Shown piece by piece: positions 42,789 to 51,285 of a DNA stretch of 64,000 nt; the first letter of the stretch is position 1; every line of letters starts with the position of its first letter. Origin of the DNA: an uncultured Candidatus Melainabacteria bacterium (GTDB lineage Bacteria > Cyanobacteriota > Vampirovibrionia > Gastranaerophilales > Gastranaerophilaceae); NCBI GenBank assembly GCA_949841365.1, contig CATKZI010000006.1, positions 1 through 64,000 on the forward strand. Direction: 5' to 3'. The position numbers and the translations under genes were made by a program. Under the pieces are notes generated by a model. That model was not told the DNA's origin and made no database searches. It saw nothing but the letters and a program-made list of their open reading frames with translations.

Positions 42789-43258
42789 TAATTTAACTGC
42801 GCTGCAGCAAGTACCTGAAAGCATTCTGCCATCAAGCAGATTTGAAGACCCTAAAAAACCTTGAGCAGATTCCAAACCATAGTTTTTTGAGCATTCACAA
42901 GTTTTACCATTTGCAGAAGTATTAAAAGTACCGTCTGCTCCCAATGGTTTTGCCCAATCCTCGTTAAGCATAACAGCGAAAACGTCACGTCCTACGACAT
43001 TTGGACCTTTTTTCCCCGATTTGTTATCAATACAGAAATCCTCTCCGATTTCTTCTTTTACAATGTTATAAATATTAGAAATCTCACTGTATTTCTTTTT
43101 CCACATGGCGGTCAACTGCCTGTCTTGCATATCATTTATAAGAGTTGTTAATGTTATAGAAGCAACGATACCGATAATACCTAATGTAATTAAAACCTCT
43201 GCTAAAGTGAAGCCTGGAGTGCCCCCCCCCCGAAAACTCGATTAAATTTGTTTTCCAT
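42780..43258 (-). CDS. Prepilin-like protein 3, out of frame at a poly-G tract
   Basis: The ATG at 43258 has GGAGGGTG upstream. It reads MENKFNRVFGGGALQASL then stops (TAG) because the coding-strand G10 run (43222-43231) shifts frame. An eleventh G gives MENKFNRVFGGGGTPG/FTLAEVLITLG, a textbook prepilin site (Gly -1, Phe +1, Glu +5) and a 159-aa protein. It is shorter than prepilins 1 and 2, with a Cys-rich tail (CECSKNYG, GTCCSAV). As read, OFF. Confidence 0.8.
43222..43231 (-). repeat. Poly-G tract (10, coding strand) in prepilin 3
   Basis: Ten C on the plus strand. The coding-strand right flank GCACTCCAGG matches that of prepilin 2 (GCACTCTAGG) except for one base. Confidence 0.85.
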
Positions 43259-43283
43259 ATCACCCTCCTGCAAATATTATAAC

Positions 43284-43314
43284 AAAAAACCGCCTTTTTT
43301 CAAGGCGGTTTTTG
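43284..43314 (-). terminator. Terminator after the winged-helix gene
   Basis: AAAAACCGCC / GGCGGTTTTT hairpin with A/T runs on both sides, between the 68-aa gene with its repeat and prepilin 3. Confidence 0.75.
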
Positions 43315-43327
43315 ATATTTTTCATTT

Positions 43328-43423
43328 GCGAGTCTTACTCATTCGCCTTAAACAGCATTCCGAACTTTGCTTCTGTGCTCCACACATTAGCAAAGTTGCT
43401 CCAGCCTCGGCTCACTCGCGCTA
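43328..43423 (-). repeat. GC-rich 3'-end repeat, copy D (after winged-helix gene)
   Basis: Starts with the TAG stop codon of the 43421-43627 gene, then CGCGAGTGAGCCGAGG. The middle differs from copies A-C and forms long arms AGCAACTTTGCT / AAGCAAAGTTCGG. It ends TGTTTAAGGCGAATGAGTAAGACTCG, a diverged form of the shared end block. Confidence 0.65.
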
Positions 43424-43627
43424 TTTAAGTCTTACGCTTACTGAAGTTCCTTTTTTAGAAATTTCAACTTTGTCTTCTCTAGCTAACCAGCCAAGACCTA
43501 AGTCTGCAAAGTTACCTTTAAGATCTAATTCTTTTTTCATTTTAGAGAAAGTAGCTTCCCCGTTATTGCTCAAATAATCATATATTTGACCAGCTGAAAA
43601 TCCGATTTGTTCTTGTAATTCTTGCAT
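43421..43627 (-). CDS. Winged-helix protein, DUF2582-like
   Basis: A 68-aa protein. IGFSAGQIYDYLSNNGEATFSKMKK forms the helix pair (split here by family position) and LGLGWLAREDKVEI is the wing signature of the DUF2582 winged-helix family. A role in DNA binding is presumed, not known. TGGAGG precedes the ATG. The stop codon coincides with the edge of repeat copy D. Confidence 0.8.
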   Translation of the reverse strand: MQELQEQIGFSAGQIYDYLSNNGEATFSKMKKELDLKGNFADLGLGWLAREDKVEISKKGTSVSVRLK

Positions 43628-43759
43628 AATTTACCTCCATATGATATCTCTTTTGTGTACAAATACATAATAGACGAACGGGTAAATATTTGCAATAGTT
43701 CATTAGGATGAGGACAAATTTTTTTTATTGTTATGGTAAAATATCGGTAAGGAGTATGA

Positions 43760-46700
43760 ATGTTAATTTCAACGGATTTATCGACAAATAAGACAGAGTT
43801 TTTAATAGAAAAATATACAGAGCTTTTAAATTCGGGCGTTGATGCGTCAGAAATTCTTGTACTTGTCCAAAGCGGAAAACAAAAGTTTATTGATAAAACA
43901 CTTGAAAAACTTAACATTAATTGCATTGAAAAGTTACAGGTTCATACGTTTTTCTCACTTGTTTATAACACTATTAACGATAATTGGGCACTGTTGGAAA
44001 ATATTAACCCGTTTGATAATCCTACAATTTTGCCGAACCTTGCGGGGTTGGAAATTTCTCAATTTATTTTAAAAGACATTCTGAAAGATATTCAATTTAA
44101 GGGTTACAACTCAAAAAAATCACTGCTTCATCAAATTTTCAGAAGATATTCACTTATTGTTCAAAACAACCTGACAGATGAAGATGTTGAATGGCGTTCG
44201 CGCGTTTTGGGTGAAAGTTTTGCGGATGATGCAAAAAAAGCCTTAAAAGAATTATTAAAAAGGACTTTGCAATTACGTGACTTTGACTATTTAAGACAAG
44301 GACTTGTTTTTAATTACGTCTACAAAAATTCGGATTACTTCAAAAAAATAAAATATTTGTTTCTTGATGACGGAGATGAAATTACTCCGATTTGTTTTGA
44401 TTTTATTGAATATCTTACTCCTCAATTGAAAGATGTTTTTGTTTGTTTTGACGAAAAAGGTGCAAGCCGTGCAGGCTATTTGAGCGCAGACAGAACTGCT
44501 GTTTGGAAATTTGAGGAACTCTTTAAACAAAAAGCACAGAGTTTTCCAAGCAATAACCATGACGCAGAAACATTGTTTTCCAATATTATTAAAGGAAAAT
44601 CTGAACCGCTGGAACATTTTTCGACACAGTCGCCGTCAAAAAGAGCTTCTATGATTGACGGAGCAATAAAACAGATTAACGAACTTTTTACAAAAAATAT
44701 TCAACCGTCGGAGATTTCAATTATTACCCCGATAGTTGATGACATGCTCAAATTTTCACTGAAAGAAAATTTGCATTGCAATCTTGTATACCTGTCAGGC
44801 AACGAAAAACTTATTCAAAACAGGTTAGTAAAATCAATTTTAACAATTTTGAAACCGCAAAAAAACGAATTTGACATGCGCGTTGTTTTATCGGAATTTT
44901 TGGGAATTCCCGTCAAATACTGCAAAGAAATTTTAGATGCGGGAGAATTTATTGAGCACGAATTTGCATTGAGCGAATACACGGAAAAATACGAAAAATT
45001 CCGAACAATTTTGAAAAACCTTGCACAAAGTGAAGCAAAACTTTCCGAAAAAGTTTGCGATATATTCTACGAACTTGCCGAATTTTACGAGATAAATCCT
45101 GTAGAACTCAACAAATTTAACTTTTTTGTAAAACAGCTTCAGGAATTTGAAAACATTTTCGGTGACGACTTTAAAAATCGTCAAAACGATATTATTACAC
45201 AGATTGAAAACTCAATTATTTCAGAAAATCCGTATTCAACATTGGAAATTTCCGAAAATGACTTAATTATTTCTACTCCGCAAAAGATTATTGATAACAA
45301 AATCAGAACAAAATATCAGTTGTGGCTTGATATTTCGAGCGACGAATGGATTAAAAGCGACACAGGGCCTTTATATAACGCATGGGTTTTCCAGCGCGGA
45401 TGGGCAAAAGACGAGTACACAATTGATGATAACATTGAGCTTTCCAAAGAAAAAACCGCCCGAATTTTGAGAAAACTTACTCTCTGTGCCTCAGAACATA
45501 TTTATACATTCTCAAGCCTCTTTGACGGAAACGGGGTGGAAAATTTTGGCGGAATAGAGGAATATATAATAGTCACAAAAGTTCAAAAACCGGACGAAAA
45601 ACTTCAATTCAACATAACTCCGCGCGATGACCAAAAACCCGTTCTGGATTATAAATCAGGCAAAATGGCGATTTCGGCAGTCCCCGGAGCAGGCAAAACA
45701 ACAATACTTCTTGCACTGATTGTGAAACTTCTTGATAACGGCATAAACCCCGAAAACATATTTGTAATGACATATATGGAATCTGCTGCAAGAAATTTCC
45801 GCGACAGAATTAAAACTATTCGCTCCAACACAGCTCAATTACCGAATATAAGTACAATTCACGGGCTTGCATTAAGAATTTTAAAAGAAAACGGTAATTT
45901 TGAGCGTCTCGGACTTTCATCAGATTTTGAAATTTGCGACGATACACAGCGTTCAAGGATTATCAAAGGAATTGCACTGAAATTAAAACTCAAAACAAAA
46001 GAAACTGACGAATTTGACAGAGGAATTTCGGTATTTAAGATAGGCAGCGGGCACTTCCAATCCACAACCGATAAAAAACTCGCCAATTTCCAAAAATTCT
46101 TTGAAGAATACCAAACTGTTTTAAAAGAAGCAAACCTGATTGACTACGATGACATGCTCATTTCATCTGTCAAACTTTTGGAAGAAAATCCCGATATCCT
46201 AAAATATTATCAAGATATTTGCCAATATATAATTGAAGATGAAGCGCAGGATTCTTCATCGATTCAGCAGAGATTAATAAATCTGTTGAGTGCAAAGCAC
46301 GGAAACCTAATCCGTTGCGGAGATATAAATCAGGCTATCACAACAACTTTCTCAAACGCCGATGTGGAAGGTTTCCGAAAATTCATAATCGAAAGCAACA
46401 ACGTAAGCATGAACCGTTCACAACGCTGCACAAAAGATGTTTGGACACTTGCAAACGAACTTGTAAAATGGCGAAAAGAAGCGTTTTTTGAAATTTATAT
46501 GAACCCCGTTGAAGGCAGAAACCCTGTTTCTGACAATGCAATTCACGCAGAAATTTTTGAAAAACCGCTTGAGGAAAGAAATTACATTTTAAAAGAAATT
46601 AAGCAGGCTCTGAAAAAAGACCCGAAATGCACAATTGGCATACTTTTGAGAAGTAATTATCAGGTCGGACAATGGTTGAATTTTATCAACAACAGTGGGC

Positions 46701-47554
46701 TGAGATGTATTACAAGAAGTGAAAGTCTGGAACAAAAAACAATTTTCAGAACAATATACGCTGTTATGCAGATGATTTTGCACCCGTTTGACAACAATTG
46801 CATAGCTGATAATTACGAAATTCTTGCCGAAATGGGATTTTACAAACAGCGCTTGGGGCTCGAAATCAGAAAATACGAAACACCCTTTATCCAAACCGAT
46901 TGCGACAATATTGAAAACATTCATCTCGCACAATTTTACTGGGATTTAACCTACTGGCTTTCTTTCCCGCATCTTGCAGGTGAGGAACTTGCGATAAAAA
47001 TCGGACTTCATTACTTCAATTCAGAAATTGAAAAATCAAATGTATATCTGATTTCAACTCTTATAAAACGTTTGAGCTTGAATTACAAAGATTTTCCGAC
47101 CTTGTTGGAACGACTTGGCGAACTTGCCAAAAAGCCTTCATTAAGCGGATTTAAGTTTTTCTCGGAAGTTGATGAAAGCGACAAAGAATTTCTTGCCGGA
47201 AAAGTTCAGGTAATGACAATGCACAAATCTAAAGGTGACGAATTTGATTATGTGTTTATCCCTGAAATGTCCGAAAAAAACCTGACTCTTGATATAAATC
47301 AACTGAAACTCAAAGGTGCAGATTTCACGGAAACCTTAAAACGTCTAAATCCTGACTACAAGCCAAAAACAGAATTACAACTAAAAGAGGAACAAATTGC
47401 TGAATACCTTAGACTTTTATATGTTGCAATCACACGTGCAAAAAAACAGCTTTATTTTACAACCAGCCGTAAAATAAAATCTTTTGATAAAATTCTGGAA
47501 CAAGAGCCGAACACAATTTTTGGAGAACTTTTACATGACAAGCTTTTCACCTAA
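43760..47554 (+). CDS. Double SF1 helicase, AddA/AddB-like fusion
   Basis: A 1264-aa protein. The C-terminal half (about 610-1264) is an active-looking UvrD-type helicase: Walker A AVPGAGKTT (about 640), IIEDEAQD (about 826), HKSKGDEFDYVFIPEM (about 1154) and LLYVAITRAKKQLYFT. The N-terminal half resembles a second, inactivated helicase: the Walker A position reads DLSTNKTEFL, and a YLFLDDGDEITP segment sits where motif II would be. RecB-family nuclease motifs are absent; the nuclease is the next gene, overlapping by 20 bp. AAGGAG precedes the ATG. Probable role: end processing in recombinational repair. Confidence 0.85.
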   Translation: MLISTDLSTNKTEFLIEKYTELLNSGVDASEILVLVQSGKQKFIDKTLEKLNINCIEKLQVHTFFSLVYNTINDNWALLENINPFDNPTILPNLAGLEISQFILKDILKDIQFKGYNSKKSLLHQIFRRYSLIVQNNLTDEDVEWRSRVLGESFADDAKKALKELLKRTLQLRDFDYLRQGLVFNYVYKNSDYFKKIKYLFLDDGDEITPICFDFIEYLTPQLKDVFVCFDEKGASRAGYLSADRTAVWKFEELFKQKAQSFPSNNHDAETLFSNIIKGKSEPLEHFSTQSPSKRASMIDGAIKQINELFTKNIQPSEISIITPIVDDMLKFSLKENLHCNLVYLSGNEKLIQNRLVKSILTILKPQKNEFDMRVVLSEFLGIPVKYCKEILDAGEFIEHEFALSEYTEKYEKFRTILKNLAQSEAKLSEKVCDIFYELAEFYEINPVELNKFNFFVKQLQEFENIFGDDFKNRQNDIITQIENSIISENPYSTLEISENDLIISTPQKIIDNKIRTKYQLWLDISSDEWIKSDTGPLYNAWVFQRGWAKDEYTIDDNIELSKEKTARILRKLTLCASEHIYTFSSLFDGNGVENFGGIEEYIIVTKVQKPDEKLQFNITPRDDQKPVLDYKSGKMAISAVPGAGKTTILLALIVKLLDNGINPENIFVMTYMESAARNFRDRIKTIRSNTAQLPNISTIHGLALRILKENGNFERLGLSSDFEICDDTQRSRIIKGIALKLKLKTKETDEFDRGISVFKIGSGHFQSTTDKKLANFQKFFEEYQTVLKEANLIDYDDMLISSVKLLEENPDILKYYQDICQYIIEDEAQDSSSIQQRLINLLSAKHGNLIRCGDINQAITTTFSNADVEGFRKFIIESNNVSMNRSQRCTKDVWTLANELVKWRKEAFFEIYMNPVEGRNPVSDNAIHAEIFEKPLEERNYILKEIKQALKKDPKCTIGILLRSNYQVGQWLNFINNSGLRCITRSESLEQKTIFRTIYAVMQMILHPFDNNCIADNYEILAEMGFYKQRLGLEIRKYETPFIQTDCDNIENIHLAQFYWDLTYWLSFPHLAGEELAIKIGLHYFNSEIEKSNVYLISTLIKRLSLNYKDFPTLLERLGELAKKPSLSGFKFFSEVDESDKEFLAGKVQVMTMHKSKGDEFDYVFIPEMSEKNLTLDINQLKLKGADFTETLKRLNPDYKPKTELQLKEEQIAEYLRLLYVAITRAKKQLYFTTSRKIKSFDKILEQEPNTIFGELLHDKLFT

Positions 47555-48146
47555 TATGCTTAAAACTTTTGAAACCTGCCCGCAGAAATATTGGTTCAAA
47601 TATGTCCAAAAAATTTCTATGCCGCAAAAAGCTTCATACTTTGAAAAAGGGAAAAAAGTTCACGCACTTGCAAACTATTATCTTCGAGGTGACGATATTT
47701 CAAAACTCGAAACAGCATTGAATACAGATGAACGCATTGTTTGGGAAAATTTGAAACAGAACGAATTTTTCCAAAAGAGTTATGTAAATTCCGAATATAA
47801 TCTTTCCTGCAAAGTCGGAGAATACTGGATTGGTGGGCGATTGGATGCTTTAGTTAAAGATGAAAATTTTTATTATATTTTGGATTACAAGACAGGACAA
47901 ATCCCTAAAAATCCGGAATACGATTATCAAACAATGGTTTATTTATTATGCGCATCTAAAAAATTCGGCAAAAATATAAAGTTTGTCTATATTGATCTTA
48001 AAAACAACCAAAACTGCGTGATTGATTTTGACAAGGACTATGAAAAGCCAATCCTTGAAATTTGTGACAAAATAAAGAATACCCAAACGTCAGTTGAGCG
48101 TTCCAAGAAATGTGATTTTTGCGAGTACAGAAAAATTTGTATATAA
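47535..48146 (+). CDS. PD-(D/E)XK nuclease with Fe-S type cysteines (AddB/Cas4-like)
   Basis: A 203-aa protein starting at MTSFSPNMLKTFETCPQ (47535; GGAGAAC upstream) inside the helicase gene. Motifs: CPQKYWFKY, FEKGKKVHALANYY (His of the RecB family), GGRLDALVKD (Asp), ILDYKTGQ (D-x-K core), and CDFCEYRKIC. The first Cys plus three at the end fit the iron-sulfur staple of AddB and Cas4. Together with the helicase it would form a two-subunit helicase-nuclease. No cas genes are nearby, so Cas4 is unlikely. Confidence 0.85.
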   Translation: MTSFSPNMLKTFETCPQKYWFKYVQKISMPQKASYFEKGKKVHALANYYLRGDDISKLETALNTDERIVWENLKQNEFFQKSYVNSEYNLSCKVGEYWIGGRLDALVKDENFYYILDYKTGQIPKNPEYDYQTMVYLLCASKKFGKNIKFVYIDLKNNQNCVIDFDKDYEKPILEICDKIKNTQTSVERSKKCDFCEYRKICI

Positions 48147-48176
48147 AAAAGCACCCGCATATTGCGAGTGCTTTTA
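48145..48176. terminator. Terminator after the helicase-nuclease operon
   Basis: AAAAAAGCAC(C)CGCA-TATT-GCG(A)GTGCTTTT hairpin right after the nuclease stop, symmetrical enough to serve rplL too. Confidence 0.75.
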
Positions 48177-48186
48177 AAAGTTTATA

Positions 48187-48253
48187 CAAAATCAACTCTC
48201 CCCCCTTCTTTTTGATACTTAATCAAAAAGCGGGGTCCCTGTGCGTAGCACTA
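48187..48253 (-). repeat. GC-capped hairpin repeat at the rplL stop codon
   Basis: On the minus strand it starts with the rplL stop TAG, then TGCTACGCACAGGG, then a long hairpin: CCCCGCTTTTTGAT / ATCAAAAAG..GGGGGG (48199-48235). The TGCTACGCAC core recurs at 9420-9445 and 28547-28563. Again the repeat begins at a TAG stop codon. Confidence 0.55.
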
Positions 48254-48625
48254 TTTGATTTCAACAGTTGCGCCAGCAGCTTCAAGTTGTTTTTTGATAG
48301 CTTCAGCGTCTTCTTTTTTAACGCCTTCTTTAACTGCTTTAGGAGCACCATCAACTAAATCTTTAGCTTCTTTCAAGCCAAGACCTGTGATAGCACGAAC
48401 TTCTTTCAATACAGCGATTTTGTTAGCGCCAGCTGAAGCCAAGATTACGTTAACTTCAGATGCTTCTTCTGTTGCTGCTTCACCAGCTGCTGCAGGAGCT
48501 GCTGCTACAGCTACAGGAGCTGCTGCTGATACGCCGAATTTTTCTTCCATAGCTTTTACTAATTCAGCTGCTTCTAACAAAGTTAATTTTTCAATTGATT
48601 CTAAAATTGTTTCTACGTTACTCAT
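48251..48625 (-). CDS. rplL: Ribosomal protein L7/L12
   Basis: A 124-aa stalk protein. N-terminal dimer domain ([21 protein letters not shown]), an Ala/Pro-rich hinge, and the C-terminal [20 protein letters not shown] factor-binding domain. AAGGAG precedes the ATG. Follows rplJ. A long antisense ORF is a shadow caused by the Ala-rich codons. Confidence 0.97.
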   Translation of the reverse strand: MSNVETILESIEKLTLLEAAELVKAMEEKFGVSAAAPVAVAAAPAAAGEAATEEASEVNVILASAGANKIAVLKEVRAITGLGLKEAKDLVDGAPKAVKEGVKKEDAEAIKKQLEAAGATVEIK

Positions 48626-48657
48626 TATTTTTCTCCTTTTAAGTTAATTGTGTACGA

Positions 48658-49176
48658 TTAAGATTTTTGATCTCTAACTGCTGCCATAGCTCTTGTAAGT
48701 TGTGCCATAACTGCGTTAACTGATCCAACGATACCTGAAGCAGGTGAATTGATAGAGCCAAGAATTTTCGCAATAAGTTCTTCTTTTGAAGGAAGTTTTG
48801 ATAATGCTTCTGCTTCTTGTGCTGATAACAATTTACCATCCAAAGCACCGCCAAGGATTGCTCCTTTTTTGCTGTCTTTAATAAATTTTGCAACTGCTTT
48901 TGCAGGACTTACCTGATCTTCAAAACCAAACGCAATAGCGATAGGACCTGTTAAAGATTCGGCAAGAACTTCAAAATCAGTACCCTTGAAAGCGATTTTA
49001 GCCAAAGTATTTTTAGTTACCATGTAATCACCGCCGTCTTTTTGCAAAGCACGTCTCAAATTAGTGATTTCTTCTACAGAGTAACCTTTATATTCAGTTA
49101 AAATAGCTACTTGGGCTTTTTCTGCTTTTGCTTTTATAGCATCTATTTTTTCAGATTTAAAAGCTTTTGTTGCCAT
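48658..49176 (-). CDS. rplJ: Ribosomal protein L10
   Basis: A 172-aa stalk base protein. MATKAFKSEKIDAIKAKAEK start (49176, AAAGGAGC upstream), YKGYSVEEITNLRRAL, VTKNTLAKIA and GPIAIAFGFED are typical. The ORF is open 14 codons further, into the leader. Preceded by an L10 leader RNA, through which L10-L12 represses its own synthesis in other bacteria. Confidence 0.96.
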   Translation of the reverse strand: MATKAFKSEKIDAIKAKAEKAQVAILTEYKGYSVEEITNLRRALQKDGGDYMVTKNTLAKIAFKGTDFEVLAESLTGPIAIAFGFEDQVSPAKAVAKFIKDSKKGAILGGALDGKLLSAQEAEALSKLPSKEELIAKILGSINSPASGIVGSVNAVMAQLTRAMAAVRDQKS

Positions 49177-49220
49177 GTTTAGCTCCTTTACTGTTTGTAC
49201 GACCCGTAAAAAATACAAAA

Positions 49221-49240
49221 AAGATTTTGCATCTTTACAT
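49221..49240 (-). terminator. Small attenuator-like hairpin in the rplJ leader
   Basis: AAAGATGCAAAATCTTTTTT on the minus strand: a 6-bp stem and a T-run, between the L10 leader and rplJ. Could be an attenuator or a processed leader stem. Confidence 0.45.
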
Positions 49241-49284
49241 AATTAGACCGCAAAATCAAACAAATCAATATTTATATTTCGACT

Positions 49285-49365
49285 GTTCAACCTCGGTTAG
49301 CTGGTCTTTTAAAGGGATTTTCAAAACCTGAGTTCCGCCACCCCTGCTAACTGTCTGCGGTATAA
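49285..49365 (-). ncRNA. Ribosomal L10 leader
   Basis: About 110-190 nt upstream of rplJ on the minus strand. The sequence ACCGCAGACAGTTAGC opens it and GCTAACCGAGGTTGAAC closes it, so GTTAGC pairs with GCTAAC, as in L10 leaders of many bacteria where L10(L12)4 binds this kink-turn-containing structure. GGTGGCGGAACTCAGG in between fits the family. Identified by position and motif, not by a covariance model. Confidence 0.7.
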
Positions 49366-49405
49366 TTTAATAATATATGAAAAATATTAAAATGCAAGAG
49401 TTTGG

Positions 49406-50314
49406 TTAACCTTTCTTAACCAATGCAAATACATCGCACTCGCCGTCGATGTTATAAGAACCTTTTAAGAATAATGTGTACATCTGTTCTTTATTCAATT
49501 TATAACGCAAATTGAAATTTCCCAAACATAACGCTTCATTTTTATGGCGTAATGTCAATAATTTTTCTAAGACTGGATAAACTTCACCTTTAAAATTAGA
49601 TTTGGAACTGAATACATCAACTGCAACATAGCTAAACAATGCCCATTTGTCTTTTTTCATATTTGCTCTAATTTTATTTATTGACATATCAACAAAATTT
49701 AAAAGGTTATCAACCCTCGTAAATCCATCAAGTAAAATAAGCATTTTATCTCCCGTTTTAGCGAATTTACATCCGCTTAACGACTTTATTGCAGAATAAA
49801 AAATCTTGAATGCTTCATCTTCTTTATCCTTTGCACTGCCTTGTTCGTAATCTACATACATATTTTTAACTTCAAACTTAACCAGTATTGCGACATTATT
49901 ACACTGCTTAATTCTATCTTCAGCTTCTTTTTGCAATTCCTCATTAAATTTTTTCTCATCTTCTCTAAGACAAGCTTTTATTGAAGCTTCAATCTGTTCT
50001 ATTGCACGATATATATAGAATTTTGACTTTGTAATAAAAAATACGGTTAATAATGCAAGAATATCAAAAAGAAGCAGTGAACCGTCGATATAAACTCCGC
50101 CGATTTCAATATCTTCCTGATAAAAAAGTCTTACAAAGTCTGATATACTCTCAGCCAAAGGTCTTGCAAATTCAAAAGCAGAGCAGTTGATTAAGTCCAA
50201 AAACCAATATGTTGCAGTTAAAAATACAACTATCATAAGTGTAATTTGAAGTACGAACATCAAATTTAACGTACCTTCAAATAATTTAATTAAACCTTTA
50301 TATACTTTCAGCAT
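49406..50314 (-). CDS. Membrane protein with cyclase/GGDEF-like soluble domain, unknown
   Basis: A 302-aa protein. Two membrane segments (about 18-42 and 80-98) flank a short loop; a linker helix leads to a C-terminal alpha/beta domain (VAILVKFEVKNM, LSGCKFAKTGDKMLILLDG) whose strand-helix order recalls class III cyclase or GGDEF folds, but their catalytic residues are not seen. No family assigned. Lies 2 bp after panC, so co-transcribed with it. Confidence 0.6.
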   Translation of the reverse strand: MLKVYKGLIKLFEGTLNLMFVLQITLMIVVFLTATYWFLDLINCSAFEFARPLAESISDFVRLFYQEDIEIGGVYIDGSLLLFDILALLTVFFITKSKFYIYRAIEQIEASIKACLREDEKKFNEELQKEAEDRIKQCNNVAILVKFEVKNMYVDYEQGSAKDKEDEAFKIFYSAIKSLSGCKFAKTGDKMLILLDGFTRVDNLLNFVDMSINKIRANMKKDKWALFSYVAVDVFSSKSNFKGEVYPVLEKLLTLRHKNEALCLGNFNLRYKLNKEQMYTLFLKGSYNIDGECDVFALVKKG

Positions 50315-50316
50315 AT

Positions 50317-51171
50317 TTACCTCAAAGCAATATTATCTATCAATCTAACCGTGCCGATTTTTAACGCTATGAACACTATTGTATTATCATCAGCCATTGC
50401 TTTATCTTCCAAATCATCAGCATCTCTGAATTCCAAGTATTCAAGAGAATGTTTTTCATTAAGATATGAATATGCAGTTTCGGTCAATGCTTTTACATCC
50501 GTAATTCCCTTATTATAACAAGCTTTAATATTAAATAAAATTTTGCTTAGAACAAGTGCTTCAACTTTATCCGCTTCAGACAAATATTTATTTCTTGATG
50601 ATAGTGCAAGTCCGCTTTCCTCTCTAACTATCGGGCAAGGGATAATTTCAACGGGAATATTCAAATCTTTAACCATTTTTTTGAGAACTATTAATTGTTG
50701 TCTGTCTTTTTCGCCGAAAAATGCAAAATCAGGCTGAACAATATTAAATAATTTATTTACAACTGTACAAACCCCGTCAAAATGACCGACGCGAGATTTT
50801 CCGCAAAGTTTATCCACATAAAAATAAGGCGGTATAACATAGGTCAGAAAATCATTCGACATAATATGTCCTTCGCCATACATTTCTTTTGGTGACGGTG
50901 CAAAAACAATATCAACACCGGCATCGGCACAAAGCTTTTCGTCAGCTTCCAGAGTTCTGGGATATTTATCCAAATCCTCGCCGGGACAGAATTGTATAGG
51001 GTTTACAAAAACAGAAACAACTGTTTTATCACATTTTGCAACAGATTTTTCTATCAAACTTTTGTGACCGTCATGCAATGCACCCATTGTCGGCACAAGT
51101 CCTACAGTCAATCCCTCTTTTTTCCATTCTCTAATCTTTTCTCTAACTTCAGCTATTGTATGAATAAGCAT
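50317..51171 (-). CDS. panC: Pantothenate synthetase
   Basis: A 284-aa enzyme joining pantoate and beta-alanine. VGLVPTMGALHDGHKSLIEK with the HIGH-like motif, VSVFVNPIQFCPGEDLDKYPR, FFGEKDRQQLIVLKKM and SSRNKYLS are diagnostic. AGAGGGA precedes the ATG. With panB and coaD (30.7-32 kb) the window shows three steps from ketoisovalerate to coenzyme A; panD, panE and coaX are not seen. Confidence 0.96.
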   Translation of the reverse strand: MLIHTIAEVREKIREWKKEGLTVGLVPTMGALHDGHKSLIEKSVAKCDKTVVSVFVNPIQFCPGEDLDKYPRTLEADEKLCADAGVDIVFAPSPKEMYGEGHIMSNDFLTYVIPPYFYVDKLCGKSRVGHFDGVCTVVNKLFNIVQPDFAFFGEKDRQQLIVLKKMVKDLNIPVEIIPCPIVREESGLALSSRNKYLSEADKVEALVLSKILFNIKACYNKGITDVKALTETAYSYLNEKHSLEYLEFRDADDLEDKAMADDNTIVFIALKIGTVRLIDNIALR

Positions 51172-51241
51172 AATTCCCTCTTTCTTAAGAAATTATATCA
51201 CAACATTGTAAATTTGTCTTTACATATCGGCAAAAAATTAT

Positions 51242-51270
51242 TTGCTGTTTTTTTATAAATAGTGTATTAT
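51242..51270 (+). promoter_or_regulatory. Promoter of the four-GntR-domain regulator
   Basis: TTGCTG, 17-bp spacer, TATTAT, then GTGAGG (51273-51278) and the ATG at 51286. Confidence 0.65.
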
Positions 51271-51285
51271 TAGTGAGGTATGTGT

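Noticed and set aside
47535-48146. Cas4 and a CRISPR locus
   Set aside because: The nuclease has Cas4-like cysteines, but no spacer-repeat array and no other cas gene is present; overlap with a UvrD-type helicase points to AddAB-like repair.
48255-48647. 130-aa antisense ORF opposite rplL
   Set aside because: Open only because rplL is Ala- and Lys-rich; rplL is certain.
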